A stretch of DNA of 64,000 nt from Rhynchonema sp. JSB1_4 (taxonomy: Eukaryota; Nematoda; Chromadorea; Monhysterida; Xyalidae). Below, piece by piece: positions 11,494 to 24,600 of this stretch. Every line of letters starts with the position of its first letter. Position 1 is the stretch's first letter. The stretch lies in assembly GCA_030248065.1 (NCBI GenBank), contig JASAMV010001041.1, forward strand, positions 116,537-180,536. The letters are read 5' to 3'. The position numbers were made by a program, and so were the translations under genes. The notes under the pieces were generated by a model that did no database searches, was not told the origin of the DNA, and saw nothing but the letters and a program-made list of their open reading frames with translations.

Positions 11494-11830
11494 CTGGTTG
11501 GGGGGGGGGTTAGGTTTTTGGGTGAAAATTTTCAATGTTTTTATTATGTGTGGAATCGTGTGAAAACGTAGTATTTGCGCGCGTAGCGCGCGAATTTTGG
11601 GTAATTTGAGGCAAAAACCACAGATTTTACACTAATTTTGGCCATTTTGGTCAAAAATTGGCACTTTTAGGGCAAAATCGGGGGGATACCTACTGTACCG
11701 GGGTGAAAATCGGGGGGATACCTACTGTACCATGCCAAACATCGGGGGGATACCTACTGCACCAGGCGAGGGGGATACCTACTGTACTGGGGGGGGCTAC
11801 CCCCCAAACCCCCCACCTCCAACACTGCCG
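11494..11830. repeat. Inverted copy of the 9,691-10,020 module
   Basis: Reads TTAGGTTTTTGGGTGAAAA through GGGGGATACCTACTGTACC units to CCACCTCCAACACTG, the reverse complement of 9,691-10,020. Contains a GCGCGCGTAGCGCGCG palindrome at about 11,578. Confidence 0.75.
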
Positions 11831-11975
11831 AGGGGGGACAGGGACCCCCTCCTCCCAGGAACTACACGGCCTTTACCTCGGGTCAGTGTAGTTCCTGGGG
11901 GGGAAGGGGGGTCCCCCCTAAGGTACATTAACCGCCGCAACCAAGGTACACTAGTACACTAACCGCCGCGCCAGG

Positions 11976-12381
11976 CAGTGTAGTTCCTGGGGGGGGGAGG
12001 GGGGGACCCCCCCTCGGGTACGTCTGTTCCCCCTCCGAGGTACGCCTGCCCCACTGTTCCCCCTCCGGGTACGTCTGCTCCCCCAAGTTTTTCCTAAAAT
12101 GGGTAAATTTAGGCCTAAAATAGGCATTTTTAGGCCAAAAATAGGTAAACTTTAGGTGAAACCTTCAAAAAAACGCCAAAATACCCTTTTTATAGGGGAT
12201 TTTTCGCAAAAGAAGGCAAAAATAGTCCAATTTTTCGACCTCAAAAAATGACTTTTTTCCTTCCCCCCCCAAATTGGGACTTCCCCCCCCCCTTCCCCCC
12301 CAGGTAGGTAGGTACGTCTGTTCCCCCTCCGAAAATAGTGGAGGGTACGTCTGTTCCCCCTCCGGACCAGGAACTACACTG
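11976..12381. mobile_element. hAT-type MITE, 406 bp, TSD GCGCCAG(G/C)
   Basis: Terminal inverted repeats CAGTGTAGTTCCTGG and CCAGGAACTACACTG. Direct repeats GCGCCAGG (11,968-11,975) and GCGCCAGC (12,382-12,389) agree at 7 of 8 bases. The body has GGTACGTCTGTTCCCC units at both ends. Related fragments at 9,250 and 39,190. Confidence 0.85.
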
Positions 12382-12989
12382 GCGCCAGCCAGGTACACTA
12401 CCGTACTGTCGGAAATAGAACCCCCCCATTAATTGAACCCCCCCTAAATGGCTCGAAATCAAAACATAGAACCCCACCCCCATCAATTGACCCCCCATTA
12501 ATAAAACCCCATCCCAACCTTCACCGTACCACAGAAAGTGCTGTGGCTTCTTTTGCGGGGCGGGTAGGGTACATAGGTGGAAAAATCCGGGGCGGGTAGG
12601 GGGGTAGTGTACCTGGGAGGTTGGGGGGGGGGGAATCCGGGGTGGGGGGGGGGGGGGGGGAAGATTTTTCGGGGCGGGTAGGGTACAACACAAGTTTTTT
12701 CGCGTGCCTGTTTTTATGTACTAAAAAGTACATATATCGCGCGCAGCGCGAAATTTTTTGCACTTTTTAGGGTTTTCGGTCGAAATTTGGGCATTTTTGA
12801 CCGAAAAATGGGCATTTTGGGGGTAAAAATCGGGGCGGGGAGGGTACCAGGGCGGGGCGGGGAGGGGGGTAGGGTACAGTGCACTGGTAGGGTACAAGAG
12901 CGGGGCGGGTAGGGGGGTAGCGTACCAGGCCGGGGCGGGTAGGGTACCATTGGGGGGGGACCCCCCCCCCCCCCCCCCCCCCAGCCACA
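12382..12989. repeat. G/C-rich repeats (TACCGTA terminus, GGGGCGGGTAGGG units)
   Basis: Bases 12,408-12,500 (TACCGTACTGTCGGAAATAGAACCCC and further CCCC(A/T)TTAATTGA units) match 38,893-39,000, 39,855-39,895 and the window's last 50 bp. Bases 12,555-12,940 contain repeated GGGGCGGGTAGGGTAC units and a GCGCGCAGCGCG palindrome at 12,739. No gene. Confidence 0.65.
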
Positions 12990-13142
12990 GCACACTGCCA
13001 CAGATTAGTGGTATGGTAAAGCTGTGTTGTTGTGTCAAACGTTGTTTAAGCTTGAGTTTTCAGCAGAATACGGCTTTTTAAGCATAATTAACGCTGTTAA
13101 AGGTAGAAAATACTGAAAACAACCCATTTTTATGGGCATTAT
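12990..13142. repeat. Repeat module, inverted copy at 39,025-39,190
   Basis: Contains CCACAGATTAGTGGTATGGT, TTGTTGTGTCAAAC, GCTTTTTAAGCATAATT and CCCATTTTTATGGGCAT; the same segments occur in reverse order and complement at 39,025-39,190. About 80-85% similar by eye. Confidence 0.7.
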
Positions 13143-13368
13143 TAAGCCATTTAAGCCATTTTGAGGCAAAAATACCCATTTTGGGGTCGAAAATGTGTTG
13201 ACGATAGATTGATTGTTCCCAGAATTTGTTGACGATACGATAGATAGATTTGCCCATAAGTGTTGACGATAGATAGATGAAATCAAAAAGTGTTGACGAT
13301 AGATAGATGAATTTGGGGGGACCACCGCCCCTCCCCCCCCCACCCCCCAGCCCCCAAGTACTACCCTG
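13143..13368. mobile_element. Truncated copy C of the GATAGATAGAT MITE
   Basis: Shares the right half of copies A and B, from the GCCATTTTGAGGCAAAAATAC segment through four GATAGATAGAT-type units to CCAAGTACTACCCTG at 13,368. The left half and left terminus are missing; it adjoins the 12,990-13,142 module. Confidence 0.85.
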
Positions 13369-15666
13369 TCTGGATCGGGCGGGATCGGATCGGGCCGGCA
13401 AATTTCGGCTTTCTTTTCTTACCCTTTTTCCTTGGACCCCAAAATCGGGCCGGGCCGCGATTTTGGATTTTCAAATCGGGCCGGGCTGGGCCGAGGTCAC
13501 TCACCCCACCGGGCCTAATTTCTGGTGCAAAAAAATGAGAAAATTTCTTTGTCATTGGCTGACCACGGCCCGGCCGGACTCTGAAATGTTTTGTGCGTGT
13601 GCGATGCTCAACACACACATTCGAACGAAAGAAGACTGGTGAATCGACGACAATGCTAGCAGTGTGCACCCCCATGCCCTGGCTCGGGGACTATGTCCTG
13701 TTAGACTCCGGGCCGAGCACAGAGATGGGGTGCACTCTCGGCAGCATTCCCAACATTGCATGTGCGTCACTGAGTGGCATCGTCGTGAGCGATGCGCGAA
13801 CTGCAAACGTTACGGTACGGCACCTTACCGAAATCCAAAAGCAAGCCCCAGGGATCACACACAGGGGGGGCAGGAGATTTTGCCCGCTCTCTTGCGACAC
13901 GATGTTGCGCTTGTATTTTGGCTGTTTCGTTTGCGCGTGAAACGAGACAAATTGATGGTACGAGCACAAAAAATAAAACAACTTGACGCGCCTGTGCAGA
14001 GGTGGGGCCAAGGCATACCTATTCCTCAATCTGAACCGTGGATTTGCGGTTAGTCCGATCGTCATTTTCGTTCTGCGGCTGCTGCACTTCCATCGGCCTG
14101 CGTGATTATTGTAAAAACAAGAAGTTGAAAGTGAATAGGATTCCCAACGAAGAAATACTCGAAAATAATTGGCAGCTCACGATGTAGTACGCGGTTATCA
14201 ATAGCCGACTGGTGCTCACATCGGTCTCGCAATGGATGGAGAAACAATTAATCAGAGAAATATTTCGTTCAGATGACTGACTATAAATGCGTTCAAAGAT
14301 GCCTTGAAAATCAGAAATACTAATGTTGAGCGGATAACAGATGAAGCGGACAAGTGGATAGAAGCGCGCAGAATGCACTGTTCATTTGAAGCCAACGAAT
14401 GCTACCTGTACCTAAAGCCGCAATACGTCAGCAACGTCTACAAAGGCGTTACCCGAAGGTAAGATCAACACCAATGTTGTATTTGGGCCAGCCTACACCC
14501 CGTTTATTAGCTGTTTGTGAGTTCCATATGATCTTATGTCCCCTGCCCCCAACCATGTTTTGTTCATTTAAAATTGTTTGTTTTTTGTTGAATTTCCTAA
14601 GTATTTGATATTTGTTCATTAATACCACCTGGTGGTTGATCTTAGCCTTAATTATGAGTGAAATCTTTGTTCATTTGAATCCTTATCTCTACATATTACT
14701 TGTCGAGAGTTGTATGTATGTTTATCGGTTGACTGTCAATTGTAGTGAGATACTAGACATTCGTGTCCAATGTTGAAACATTCTCCTCCGTTACATAATT
14801 TTGTGATGTCGTCTTTTATTTGGATTTGGTATTGATATGATCGAGTCTCCCATGTGCCTCCTATGTCGTCAATAGGCTTATGATATCGATGCACTTGCGC
14901 TGTGTTCAAATATACCATATTTTTGATTGTGAGTTACAGATTGTGTTTACTGTAGGGTTTAGGTTGTAGAATGCTTTGGTTTATCAATTTTCTATATTAC
15001 CTGAGAGTTGATCCCAATCCACTGCACACGTTCATAAGATAAATCTGTCTGCACATGTTTGTATTTTAAGCCGAGCTTTAAACACTTGAATAAATTTTAC
15101 TTGGCAAAAATGATCCACTGTGGTTGAGGTTAGAATATTTCAGTGCGAACATTCACACACAGAAAAAATATTGAGAATACTACGCAAGAAATCGGTTGAT
15201 ACGTGAAGACTTGGAGCGCTGATTATATGAAATCCAAACAAGGTTCTATAAAACAACAACGCATTCGTAAATATGATCACAACAGTAAACAATAACCAAG
15301 CAAGTACAAAATAATAACAACTCGCCTAAACAACACTTCGATAAAAAACAGTCAATTGCAGCGTAGTCACACAACAAGCAAACAATAGGCGCCTATACGG
15401 ATTCAGTGAGGAACCAACCAAATTGTAAATAAATATAAGTACAAATACAATATTGTGATCATTTAATCATCAATCGCTGATAATCATAACTCATACACGT
15501 ACACTCGGTTGAACAAAATATACCCAGATTTTATAACATTGGTTTTTTATCTAAACTATGCAGTTTCAAAAAAGTCCATAGCTGTTTGTGATCGGGCACT
15601 TCTTGCCAGGATACTTCTCCAAAATGTACTCAATCACACACGCACATTAGTGGACAAGAGCAGGCG
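13369..15666. other. Intergenic; one possible small terminal exon
   Basis: Bases 13,375-13,530 are GGGCCGGGC-type repeat. Around 14,093-14,012 on the minus strand a short open stretch (starting PMEVQQPQNE, ending QIEE and stop) follows an acceptor-like AG and could be a terminal exon of PP4R1 or of another gene. ORFs at 13.6-14.05 kb run on both strands in overlapping frames and show no family resemblance. 14.4-15.6 kb is AT-rich with nothing recognised. Confidence 0.35.
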
Positions 15667-18600
15667 TCAAGTGACATTATTGATATCGTTAGTGTCTTTA
15701 GTGTCGGTGTTGGGCAGGTAGTTGCACGCGTCCCTGTGCGTTGTTTCGTGCTCTTCCGTCACCGAGTTGTGTGCATGTTGTTGTCCGCCGTCGTCTCCAC
15801 CCAGTCCCATCTCAACATCGGCTGCCGGCTTGTCCTCTTCGTCCCCCTCTTGTGGTTGATGGTCATCGAACGCCAGTCGCAAATCGTAGTACGTACCCGC
15901 CTGTGCACCGGCTGATGTTTCACACATCGTGCTGGTCGTCTCGTCCGTCTCCATCGCAAACACACCACCATTCGTGTCGTCATTGTTGTTGTTGTTATGA
16001 CCCGGCTGTGAAACATCACCCGTTAGGCAGTCAACGTTGATCGGCGGGTGTTCGCGTTTCGGCACGGCGATCAGGCACGAATCGACGTTCTCGCCTGAAG
16101 TATAAAGGCACAGTCATCAATAGTCACTCAGCAGTTAGGTACAATGACCAACGCACCAATAGCGCGTTTCGCGGCATAAATGCACTCAATGTCGGGATCA
16201 TGACGTGCCAGCTGTGAGGCGGTGTCGAGCAGGGACTGGAGCAGCAATGGGGACACTGCGTGACCAACACTGTTCACGGCCACTGACAGGGCACGCAGAC
16301 ACACCAGACGCACGTTGCGGATGGCTGCAAATACAGAGGGCCTGCTTGTTCAAGGCATGAAAAATGCAAGAAGCAAAACACAAAATTAAAAAGATGGAAA
16401 CTGACGATCTTTGGCCAACGCGAGCAGCGACGGCAACATCGTATCACAGAAATGCTGTTCGGACATGGAATGATGTTTCAACACTTGTTCGCACACGTAC
16501 GCATAACTGGAATGGGAATGGTGCAATGCAAAGTATGATACCACAGCAACGTTCGAAAATCGTGTGAAACCCAACAACGTGATAGGTTCTCTTTTTTACT
16601 TTGACAGTGATTACCGCATTGAACTAGGAGTCGATGGAATGAAAGTGGCCCACTCACGTTTGTCTGCGCGACCATCGCTGCGACTTTGCGAATCCCTTGA
16701 CGATGTCCTGCACGAACTTGTCGGTCGTCTCGAACTGGTCGACGGCCGGTGTCGGTCGACTGCTTTCAACACGATAGAACGACGCCAAGATCGTCGCCAG
16801 CAACACACCCGCACTTTGACGAATCTGGGCCACTCGGTCTGAAATTGGCATTGCAATCATTCACTGCACAACACGCCTGAATATTCGATAAAAATTCGAA
16901 CGCGTTCATACCAATAGCTAAAGTGAGGCCGATCGCAGACAGATAGAGGTTGATATCGTTCATTTCATATAGTTCGCATAGTAAGGTGCATTGACTGCAA
17001 GAAGCACAATAAAATTATGAGATAAAATCGGCAATTAAAACAAAGACCAGCGAAACCGACTGAGCAAATTCATCCCTGAATCGCCAGTTGCGCAGATTGT
17101 CGCACTGTAGGAAGTCGGCAAACTGCGACAGAAGACAGATTCGACGCGACTCGTTCAACAACTGCAAGGAAGAAAAATTGAGATCAAAAAATGGTGTCAG
17201 TCATTTCACAAACTGAAACAAACAAACAAACAAACCAATGAATGATAATTTGAGCTACGCAAACGCACCTTCACAAAATCGTACAAATGTTTGAGTATGC
17301 CTATCCGAACTTCGTCCAAATCGCGCATGAATCCCTGGAACACCGGCAACAAGTCCTTGATGGTCAACTCCGGGCCGAGGATGGCGGCCAGTTCGTGAAT
17401 GCTGAACGCCAGCGTACGTCGCACTTTCCACTGTAACGACGACATACACACATGGCGGTGCGCAGGATGCAGACAACGGGCACGATAACAAACCTGCAGA
17501 TCATTGGCGAGTGTGATGTAGGTGGGTTTGAGCTGATGCCAATGTTGTCTGCCCAACGTGTAGGCGACAGCGGGCATGTTGAATGCACAGTGTCTGCCCA
17601 TGTCCGTGTCCAACACCTGTGCTTTGTGAGGGTCGACCATCGATACAAAATACTCGAGCAGTTTGGCCGGCACGATGTTCTGCAAATGAGATGGATAACA
17701 TTGAATAAAATTAAAGAACAACAGGATCAAACCGCTGTACAACCTGATCAGCTTGAGTGGTTGCATTCGTGCTGTCATCATCCGCGGACTGGTGCTCTTC
17801 ACTCTCACTCAACTGCAATGTCTGTTGTTGCTGTTGGTCGTGGTCTGAGCCCGAAGTCCGCGTCTGCGACTGGCCGCCGGTCGATTTGCGCACATTGAAC
17901 ACAAACGGGCCGTCATCGTCTTCTTCAGAGTCCGAGTCTGACCCCGGCTGAAACATCACAACATTCGCACATTGTGATTGATTGTGCTCGTCTAAGTCCG
18001 AGTGCTGCGTGAGTGGACGTCTATTGGTTGCGGGCGGAGTCGCAGTGCTGTTATTGGCTGCAATTGCTCGGTCGACGGCCGCACGACGCGCTGATTGGTC
18101 GGACATCGACACCGGCGGATTGCTGCAACAAACAATGGACGCATGTGAATTCAGACGACAAGCCAGATGAGGCTTCAGGTCACTAACACTCAACGCAGCT
18201 GAAGTTGAACACAAACTGAGTCCAACAACAGTTGGAAAGAATGTGAGGTTCCGATGTTAAGTCCACCATTTAGAGGTCCCGTGAAACATAACCATACGTA
18301 AGCGGTGGGGGCAAAACAGGAGCCAAACTAGAGCCAAACTACATATATCATGCTTTTTCTCTGCCGAGCGTGAGAAAAACGGCCAGAAATCCAGCACGAT
18401 GTCAAACACCACTGTCAATTACATATATCAAGTGAAACATCCTCAATCGACATTGAGCAACCCGAACGATCAACAATGTTGGAAGACTGAACAATTGTAT
18501 ATTGGACTACATGCACCCCCCAATACAAAACATCGTCCATCCAAGCCAGCTATGTACACACCTGAACCTCCTTTCCATGAAGTGTTGCACATCGGGGTCA

Positions 18601-21600
18601 TCCGCAGTGGGACTAGTGACCAGATTGGCATTGGCCGTCGACGACTCGGACACGGGAGATTGCCAGAATTGGAACGCCGTGAATCCGATCATGTCGTTGT
18701 CGCAAGGCTCTGCAATACTAATTGGCTGCACACCAAACAGTTATACTCTGGCAATTCTTTTGGGAGAAACTTTTCAACCGTGTTGCCTGATCCGTAAAGC
18801 CCATTGTGCGTGCACTGGCTATGGAAGTCACGTGACCGCTATAGCCAGTGCACGCATCATGCGCTTTACGGATCAGGCAACGCGTTTGAAAAGTTTCTCC
18901 CAAAAGAATTGTCAGAGTATATCTAGATCATAGCTTCCGTGGTTCGGCTTTATTGGTGACCCGCTAACAGTGCACCAAAAATTGAAAGCTATGATCAATA
19001 ACAAAAACCACCAACCATTATCACCCAAGTCCAATTGATTGGGTTTGTGGCGCGTCTGTTCCACGGTGTGCACCATGTCCGGTGAAACATCACTGCGCTG
19101 ACTGTCCTCCAACTGCAATGACTGCATGAGATCGTTGAACGTTTCGTTGATGCGCTCATTCTCGCGCTGTCTCTCCGTCTCCGTCTTCGTGTCGGCCGCC
19201 GACGCATCAGTCGATTTCTGCGCCGACTCCGCTGATGTTTCATTGTCACTGCTGTTGTCGCTTGATGAAGATAGGAGGCCATCGTCCAACAGGCCACCGA
19301 GCTCCGTCATTTCCCTTCAATAAAAACAACAACAAACTGTAAAAAGCTCTTCTCATTCCAGTGGTGTCGTTGGGTATCTGGCACTCGAAAATTTTGGAGC
19401 TCTGGTACTTGGTATCCTGAATTCGTTATTTCCCGACACGACACCTATTGCCTAGCCTGACGCACTTGAGTCAAACCAGCGCGTCAGGCCACTTTTTCTG
19501 AACATACATAAGCTATGCGTACTGTTGGTGACTGAAAAAATAGAATCACAAAAAATCGGAACGCACTCGCTCTCCGACACCAATCGTTTACGAGAACCGG
19601 GACTGGACGGAGCAGCCAGCGCCGGCAGCTCGGGGACGACAAGGCCTGATGGTAATTGCACTTGTAGAGGTTGTTGCGTGGCGCTGGACTCGGCCGCATC
19701 GCTGAAACATTAGAATTGGGAACGATCAATGCAAGTTACCGTAATTCAGACAGAATACGGACTAAGATTTGGGACAAGCAGAAAATACCATTCGGCAGTG
19801 GCGGATCCAGGTTTCGCCCAAGGGGGAGCAAATTCTAAAAGTCATTTTGCCTAGTGCATGTTTGATTTTTCAAAAATGGTTTTTATCCAGTGCTTGCTTC
19901 AAAAATGGTTTTTATTCCGTGCTTGTTTATAATTGGACAATCTTAAACCAAATACTGCACAAAGTAAAGGCATGCGCGCGTACCGCGCGAAAATGTTGCA
20001 CATTGTACGCGCGCGACAGCCAATGGAAATGGGTGTGTCTGAGGCGCGAAGCGCGCGATTTTTGGACCTTTGAAGCGTATGAGAGTGAAAATCCTGCGAT
20101 TTGGCGGTCCTTTTTCCTTCTTTTCTCCGAAATGGTGGCCATCTTTAGGGGCCCAGGCCCCTGGATCTGCTAGTGCCATTCTGACTCCCATTGTGCGGTC
20201 GCTAGTAGTCACCAAGTTATCGTTCACACAAAATTGTCTCTGGCAGCACAGTCAATTTGCTGCGCGAATGAAGTCAAACATATATACTTCGAGCTGACTG
20301 CTTTCATCACGTAACAAAACTGTTCACATATCCGGTACGCAACTCACGGTTGGTTGTAGGTCAATGTGCCGTCATGGTCATAGCGCAGTCCGGTGCGTTG
20401 CGAGTCGGCGAACGTGGCGATGAACGGACCGAGTGTTTGGAAGGACTGATTGGTGACCCAACGCGACGAATCGCCCAGCAGACTGACGAACACCGGTGCC
20501 AGGTACTGACGACGCGTAGACATCGAACACTCTTTCGATACCTGGCTCGGCCAATAGTTGGTTTAGTCTTGGTCTCCAGTTTCGTATGTACGTGATAACG
20601 AAGATGACGCCGGAGTGGCCAGCCTTCGGACTTGTGCTTGTCTTGCTGCACAGCATTTTGGTGCACTCGAATGTTTCAAGCACGTTTCACATTCAGTTAC
20701 TTTCTTCAAAGAATTACAAGCAGAACGAGTCACGTGCTCCACCCAACAATGTATACCTGAGTGTAGCTCTCTGCACAACATTTTCTCACGCCCCACACCG
20801 AATCGTGACTGAGCGCTATGAGATGAGGCACGAGCACGTTTTCGGTCACGTATGGGCCAAGAATCGTCGCCAGTTCGCCAAGTGCCGACGCGCAGATCTG
20901 ACAGCAGCATAATTGATTTTTGTTTCGCTTTTTTGTTAAATTTTGTAATAAAAATTTAAAAACACGACCAACCTTTCTGACGTGAAACACACTGTCGGCA
21001 CAGAGTTTGGTGTAGGCGGGTAGAAACGTCGATAATGTCCATTGTTGCTCTAATTGTGACGAGGTGACGAATTTACACAGTAGCTGAAACAAGAAAAACT
21101 CGTGCAGTTTCGATTCCGAGCAGAAAATATGAAAATTGAAATATGCACGATGAAAATGGAAATATTGGAATATCATAGCAGAATTCCGACTCTGAATTGT
21201 CTGGCGAGCTTTGTATCACCTGGATAATCGAATGCAATGTTTCGCCTACAAGGCAGGATACAAGAACAGTGACAATGAGCGCGCAACGCGTTTGAATGTG
21301 AAAAGAACAATGAAAGTTGAAAACGGATTAATTTTCATGAAAAAACCGCCAGTTAAAAAATACAATAAAGCAAGAAAGACAACGCATGCCGACAAGCTGA
21401 AACACAGAAGATAAACAAAACCGGAAAAGAAAGCGTGCAAGTGAAGGTGGTGACTTACCCGAAAAGATGGCTGGGGCGTGGCGATTGAAAAAAGGTCAAT
21501 AACTTAACCCGACAGTAGAGCAGCAGCACAGAAGAATAGAGTGCACGTGAAGCACATCAAAGCTGGCTGTGATATGAGCATGTCACCGTATCAGATCGAC

Positions 21601-24600
21601 ACATCACGAACCACTTCGATGCCTCCACGCGCCTCAGACTCGCACCAGCCCCGTTCCAGACCCTGAGTTAGTAGTACGTTGCCTGATTTAGCAAGCCCGA
21701 TTGTGTTTCGTCGGTCTATGCACCCTCCGTGCTCATCAAAGCTGGCTGTGATAGCTTGCGAAGTGTGTGGGTTATATGATACTGCCGACCGCCCGATGAA
21801 GCAGAAGCAAATCATACGACACTACTATCGGACAGCAAGCATTGACGGCACGGTGGTGTGCGTGGCTCAATCGGTCACTCATTGCGGGACGGGTTCGAAT
21901 CCACTCGGTGACTAGCCCCTTTTACATAATAGGGACGCCAAAAGGTTGTAATAAATCAAGTTTTTGTCGATGATTCACGAGTTAAAAATAAGGATTGCAT
22001 TCAGTCAGAGTCAGGCGGAAGGCGTCGCTTTACATTTTTTTCGTTGGATAACATTCCACCACGCGGATGATTCACGGGTCGTAAAATAAAGTAGCATTAC
22101 TCATTGGTACGTTCACAATAGACCAGACCGCATTGGGGCTTTGCGAAGCCGATAACTGGCCGTGGCACAATTGAATGTGCATATCATTTGTTGAAATCGT
22201 TGGATGAATTAGGTTGATTTGGCGCATGTTGCGGCGAAAGGCAGAATAGTGAGACGATTTGAAATGGGCGCACCACAGGCAACTGTGGCAGCCACCACGT
22301 CTCACTACCCATGTCTTTCACCGCATCATGGCCTTGCCCTGATTATTCAGGATTTTTAAGTTCATCTGAAATCCCTGAAAAAAGAGTTACTGAAAATTTT
22401 ATCTGAAATGTGATATGTCGTGCACGCACAAGCAAAGCATGCAACAGAAGAAACTTTGAGAAAGGGCAACCAAACGAAACTAAATCAACTCAGAGAACTG
22501 ATGGAGAAGGTATGCAGCATGCAATAAGTGGTTTAGAATTACAAAACGCCAGACAAGCCCAGACCAAAGTGGATACATTGAACCAAAATACAAAACATCC
22601 AGAATTTAGACCAGAATATGCAAATGGCGATTTTATTTCAATTCCAGAATAAAATTCAAGCGCCAATATCTACCACATGGCAGCCCAGCCGCTGCAATGT
22701 GTAGACAACACAAACATATTGGCTCGGTTTCAAAAACGCATCAAAATAGCAAACAAAGAACTGGGCTACGCGCCAACAATTCGGAACAGAGATGGGAAAA
22801 TATGGTTGGAGCTGCGCAGCTAAACCAAGCGAACGCGTTAAAAAAGCCATTCACTTGAAAGACACCAGTCAAAACACAAACCAAGCTAGTCAAGCGGACC
22901 GTCGACTCGCAGACAGACGCCGCAGAAGAACCAGCTAAACAAAAACGACTGCATCTGTGCACTTGGGTGCAGCAGCAAGACCACCAAGCACACACGTGCA
23001 TCTGGGGGTGGGACCAGGCCCGGCGGGCAGCTGGAGGAACCGATCATAAAAAGATAATGCATCAGAAACAATCAATTTCAGGCCAAGCTGCAGCGGCTAA
23101 AACACAAGCCGTAAATCTGCAATTTTTCACAAGCGAAACATACAGCGGCTGCGAAAGCACATTATCTTGGTCATACATCTATAGAGCCAGCCGACGGACA
23201 GGACAGGGGTGCACTGCAGACTGGGAGAGCGTGCGACACGCAGAAAACATATCGCTGGCAACGGCAATGACCGTCCAACTGAAGCCAGCGCACCAAAAAC
23301 ACACAGCTAAGCTTGGGTTGGGTCATAGCTAAGCAAGTGGTGTTGAGAGGATGCTAGTGGAAGAGCACGATGGCTTACAGCAAACACTCGTCACTTGAAC
23401 CAAACGCAAACCACCCGGCCAACGCGTAAAATACGTCGCGGGGCACTGTTTCGCACAAAAAACTGTCCATATGAGACCAAGCGCAGCAGCAAAGTGGTAT
23501 CGTTGCAGCAGCAGCAGCAGCAGCATAGCACCCATATATGCGTGCACGACGATGCAAAATAAGTAAGTATAACCAACCCAACCTCCATACATTACATATC
23601 GCATACCAATACCAACAGACGCAACCAAACGCCAGCCGTTTGGTGCAGCAAGCAGCCACAGCACATCACACTAAAATGTGCAACACCATCGAAGAGCAGT
23701 TGCAGTGCCTTTGCTTGCAGCACACACAAACCAGGCACGCAACTACGACCAAACTACGTGTGACACAAAGAGAGAGACAGAAAGAGACAGCCAAGCCAGC
23801 GAGCTGACTGGTGTGTGAGCGCGCGTTTTCTGCTGATACGGCTGACTGTGTAGGCACACAAGGGAAGAAGGGGTACGTACTGTAACGTGCGTACACCTAC
23901 AAGGGCACACACATCACATATACACTTTGTGCGCGTCGCTATGTCTTACAGTGCAGGCAGCTGGCTGGCGGCAACGCATCAAGCTGATTGGTTGGGCGAA
24001 ATGCCAACGCGCCAACCAGCCAGTGGTCCGGACAAGACAGGGCTGTGGGCACACAAAAACTACTATGTACACATTGCGTTGGCTGGGCAAGCACACATGT
24101 GCACGTACAGTGAGCGAGGGTCGGACACATGTGCAAAGACAGAGCAGCGGATCGATAGAAAACAGGCCGGTTGCCAGCGCCAGAGGGGCCGTTGCCAAGT
24201 CCGCAGGCAGCCAGCTGATTTTGCACTTGCGCCAGTCGCTCGCACGAACCAAACGATTGCATAAGGGGACTTTTGACTCGGAACACAATGTGCACATGCA
24301 AAGGTCGACTGCATCACTCATTGCTCTCTCATGTCTCTCTTGCAGGATGGGTGGGCGTCAGCGAGCGCTTTGCGATCGCGCGTGCAAACGCATTTGGGAC
24401 ACCACGCCACACTGAACAAACTCAGTGAAATTAGAATTAAAATGTAAATAATGTTTCCATGAGTTTACACGCTGGGCACCTTACGCCGTGTTAGAACTAT
24501 CTAGGGTTGTGGCTCGGTCATTCATCACAGCGAAAACAAAGAGGCATGGAGCAAAAATATTTGTGGAAATACAACTATTCCCAGGCACACTGCTACAAAG

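Noticed and set aside
13593..14065. Overlapping ORFs on both strands (up to 129 codons)
   Set aside because: No family resemblance, no splice context, open in both strands at once as expected by chance in GC-balanced DNA.
17949..17960. TGATGTTTCAG in the PP4R1 18.1-17.7 kb exon as a splice acceptor
   Set aside because: The exon is open through it in the right frame and I found no donor of fitting phase upstream; kept as coding.
21846..21915. Functional tRNA gene
   Set aside because: A and B boxes are present but too close for an anticodon arm, and no acceptor stem pairs; better explained as a SINE head.
23887..24415. Cluster of ORFs of 120-162 codons in a PP4R1 intron
   Set aside because: Five overlapping frames on two strands, no conserved motif, no splice continuity.
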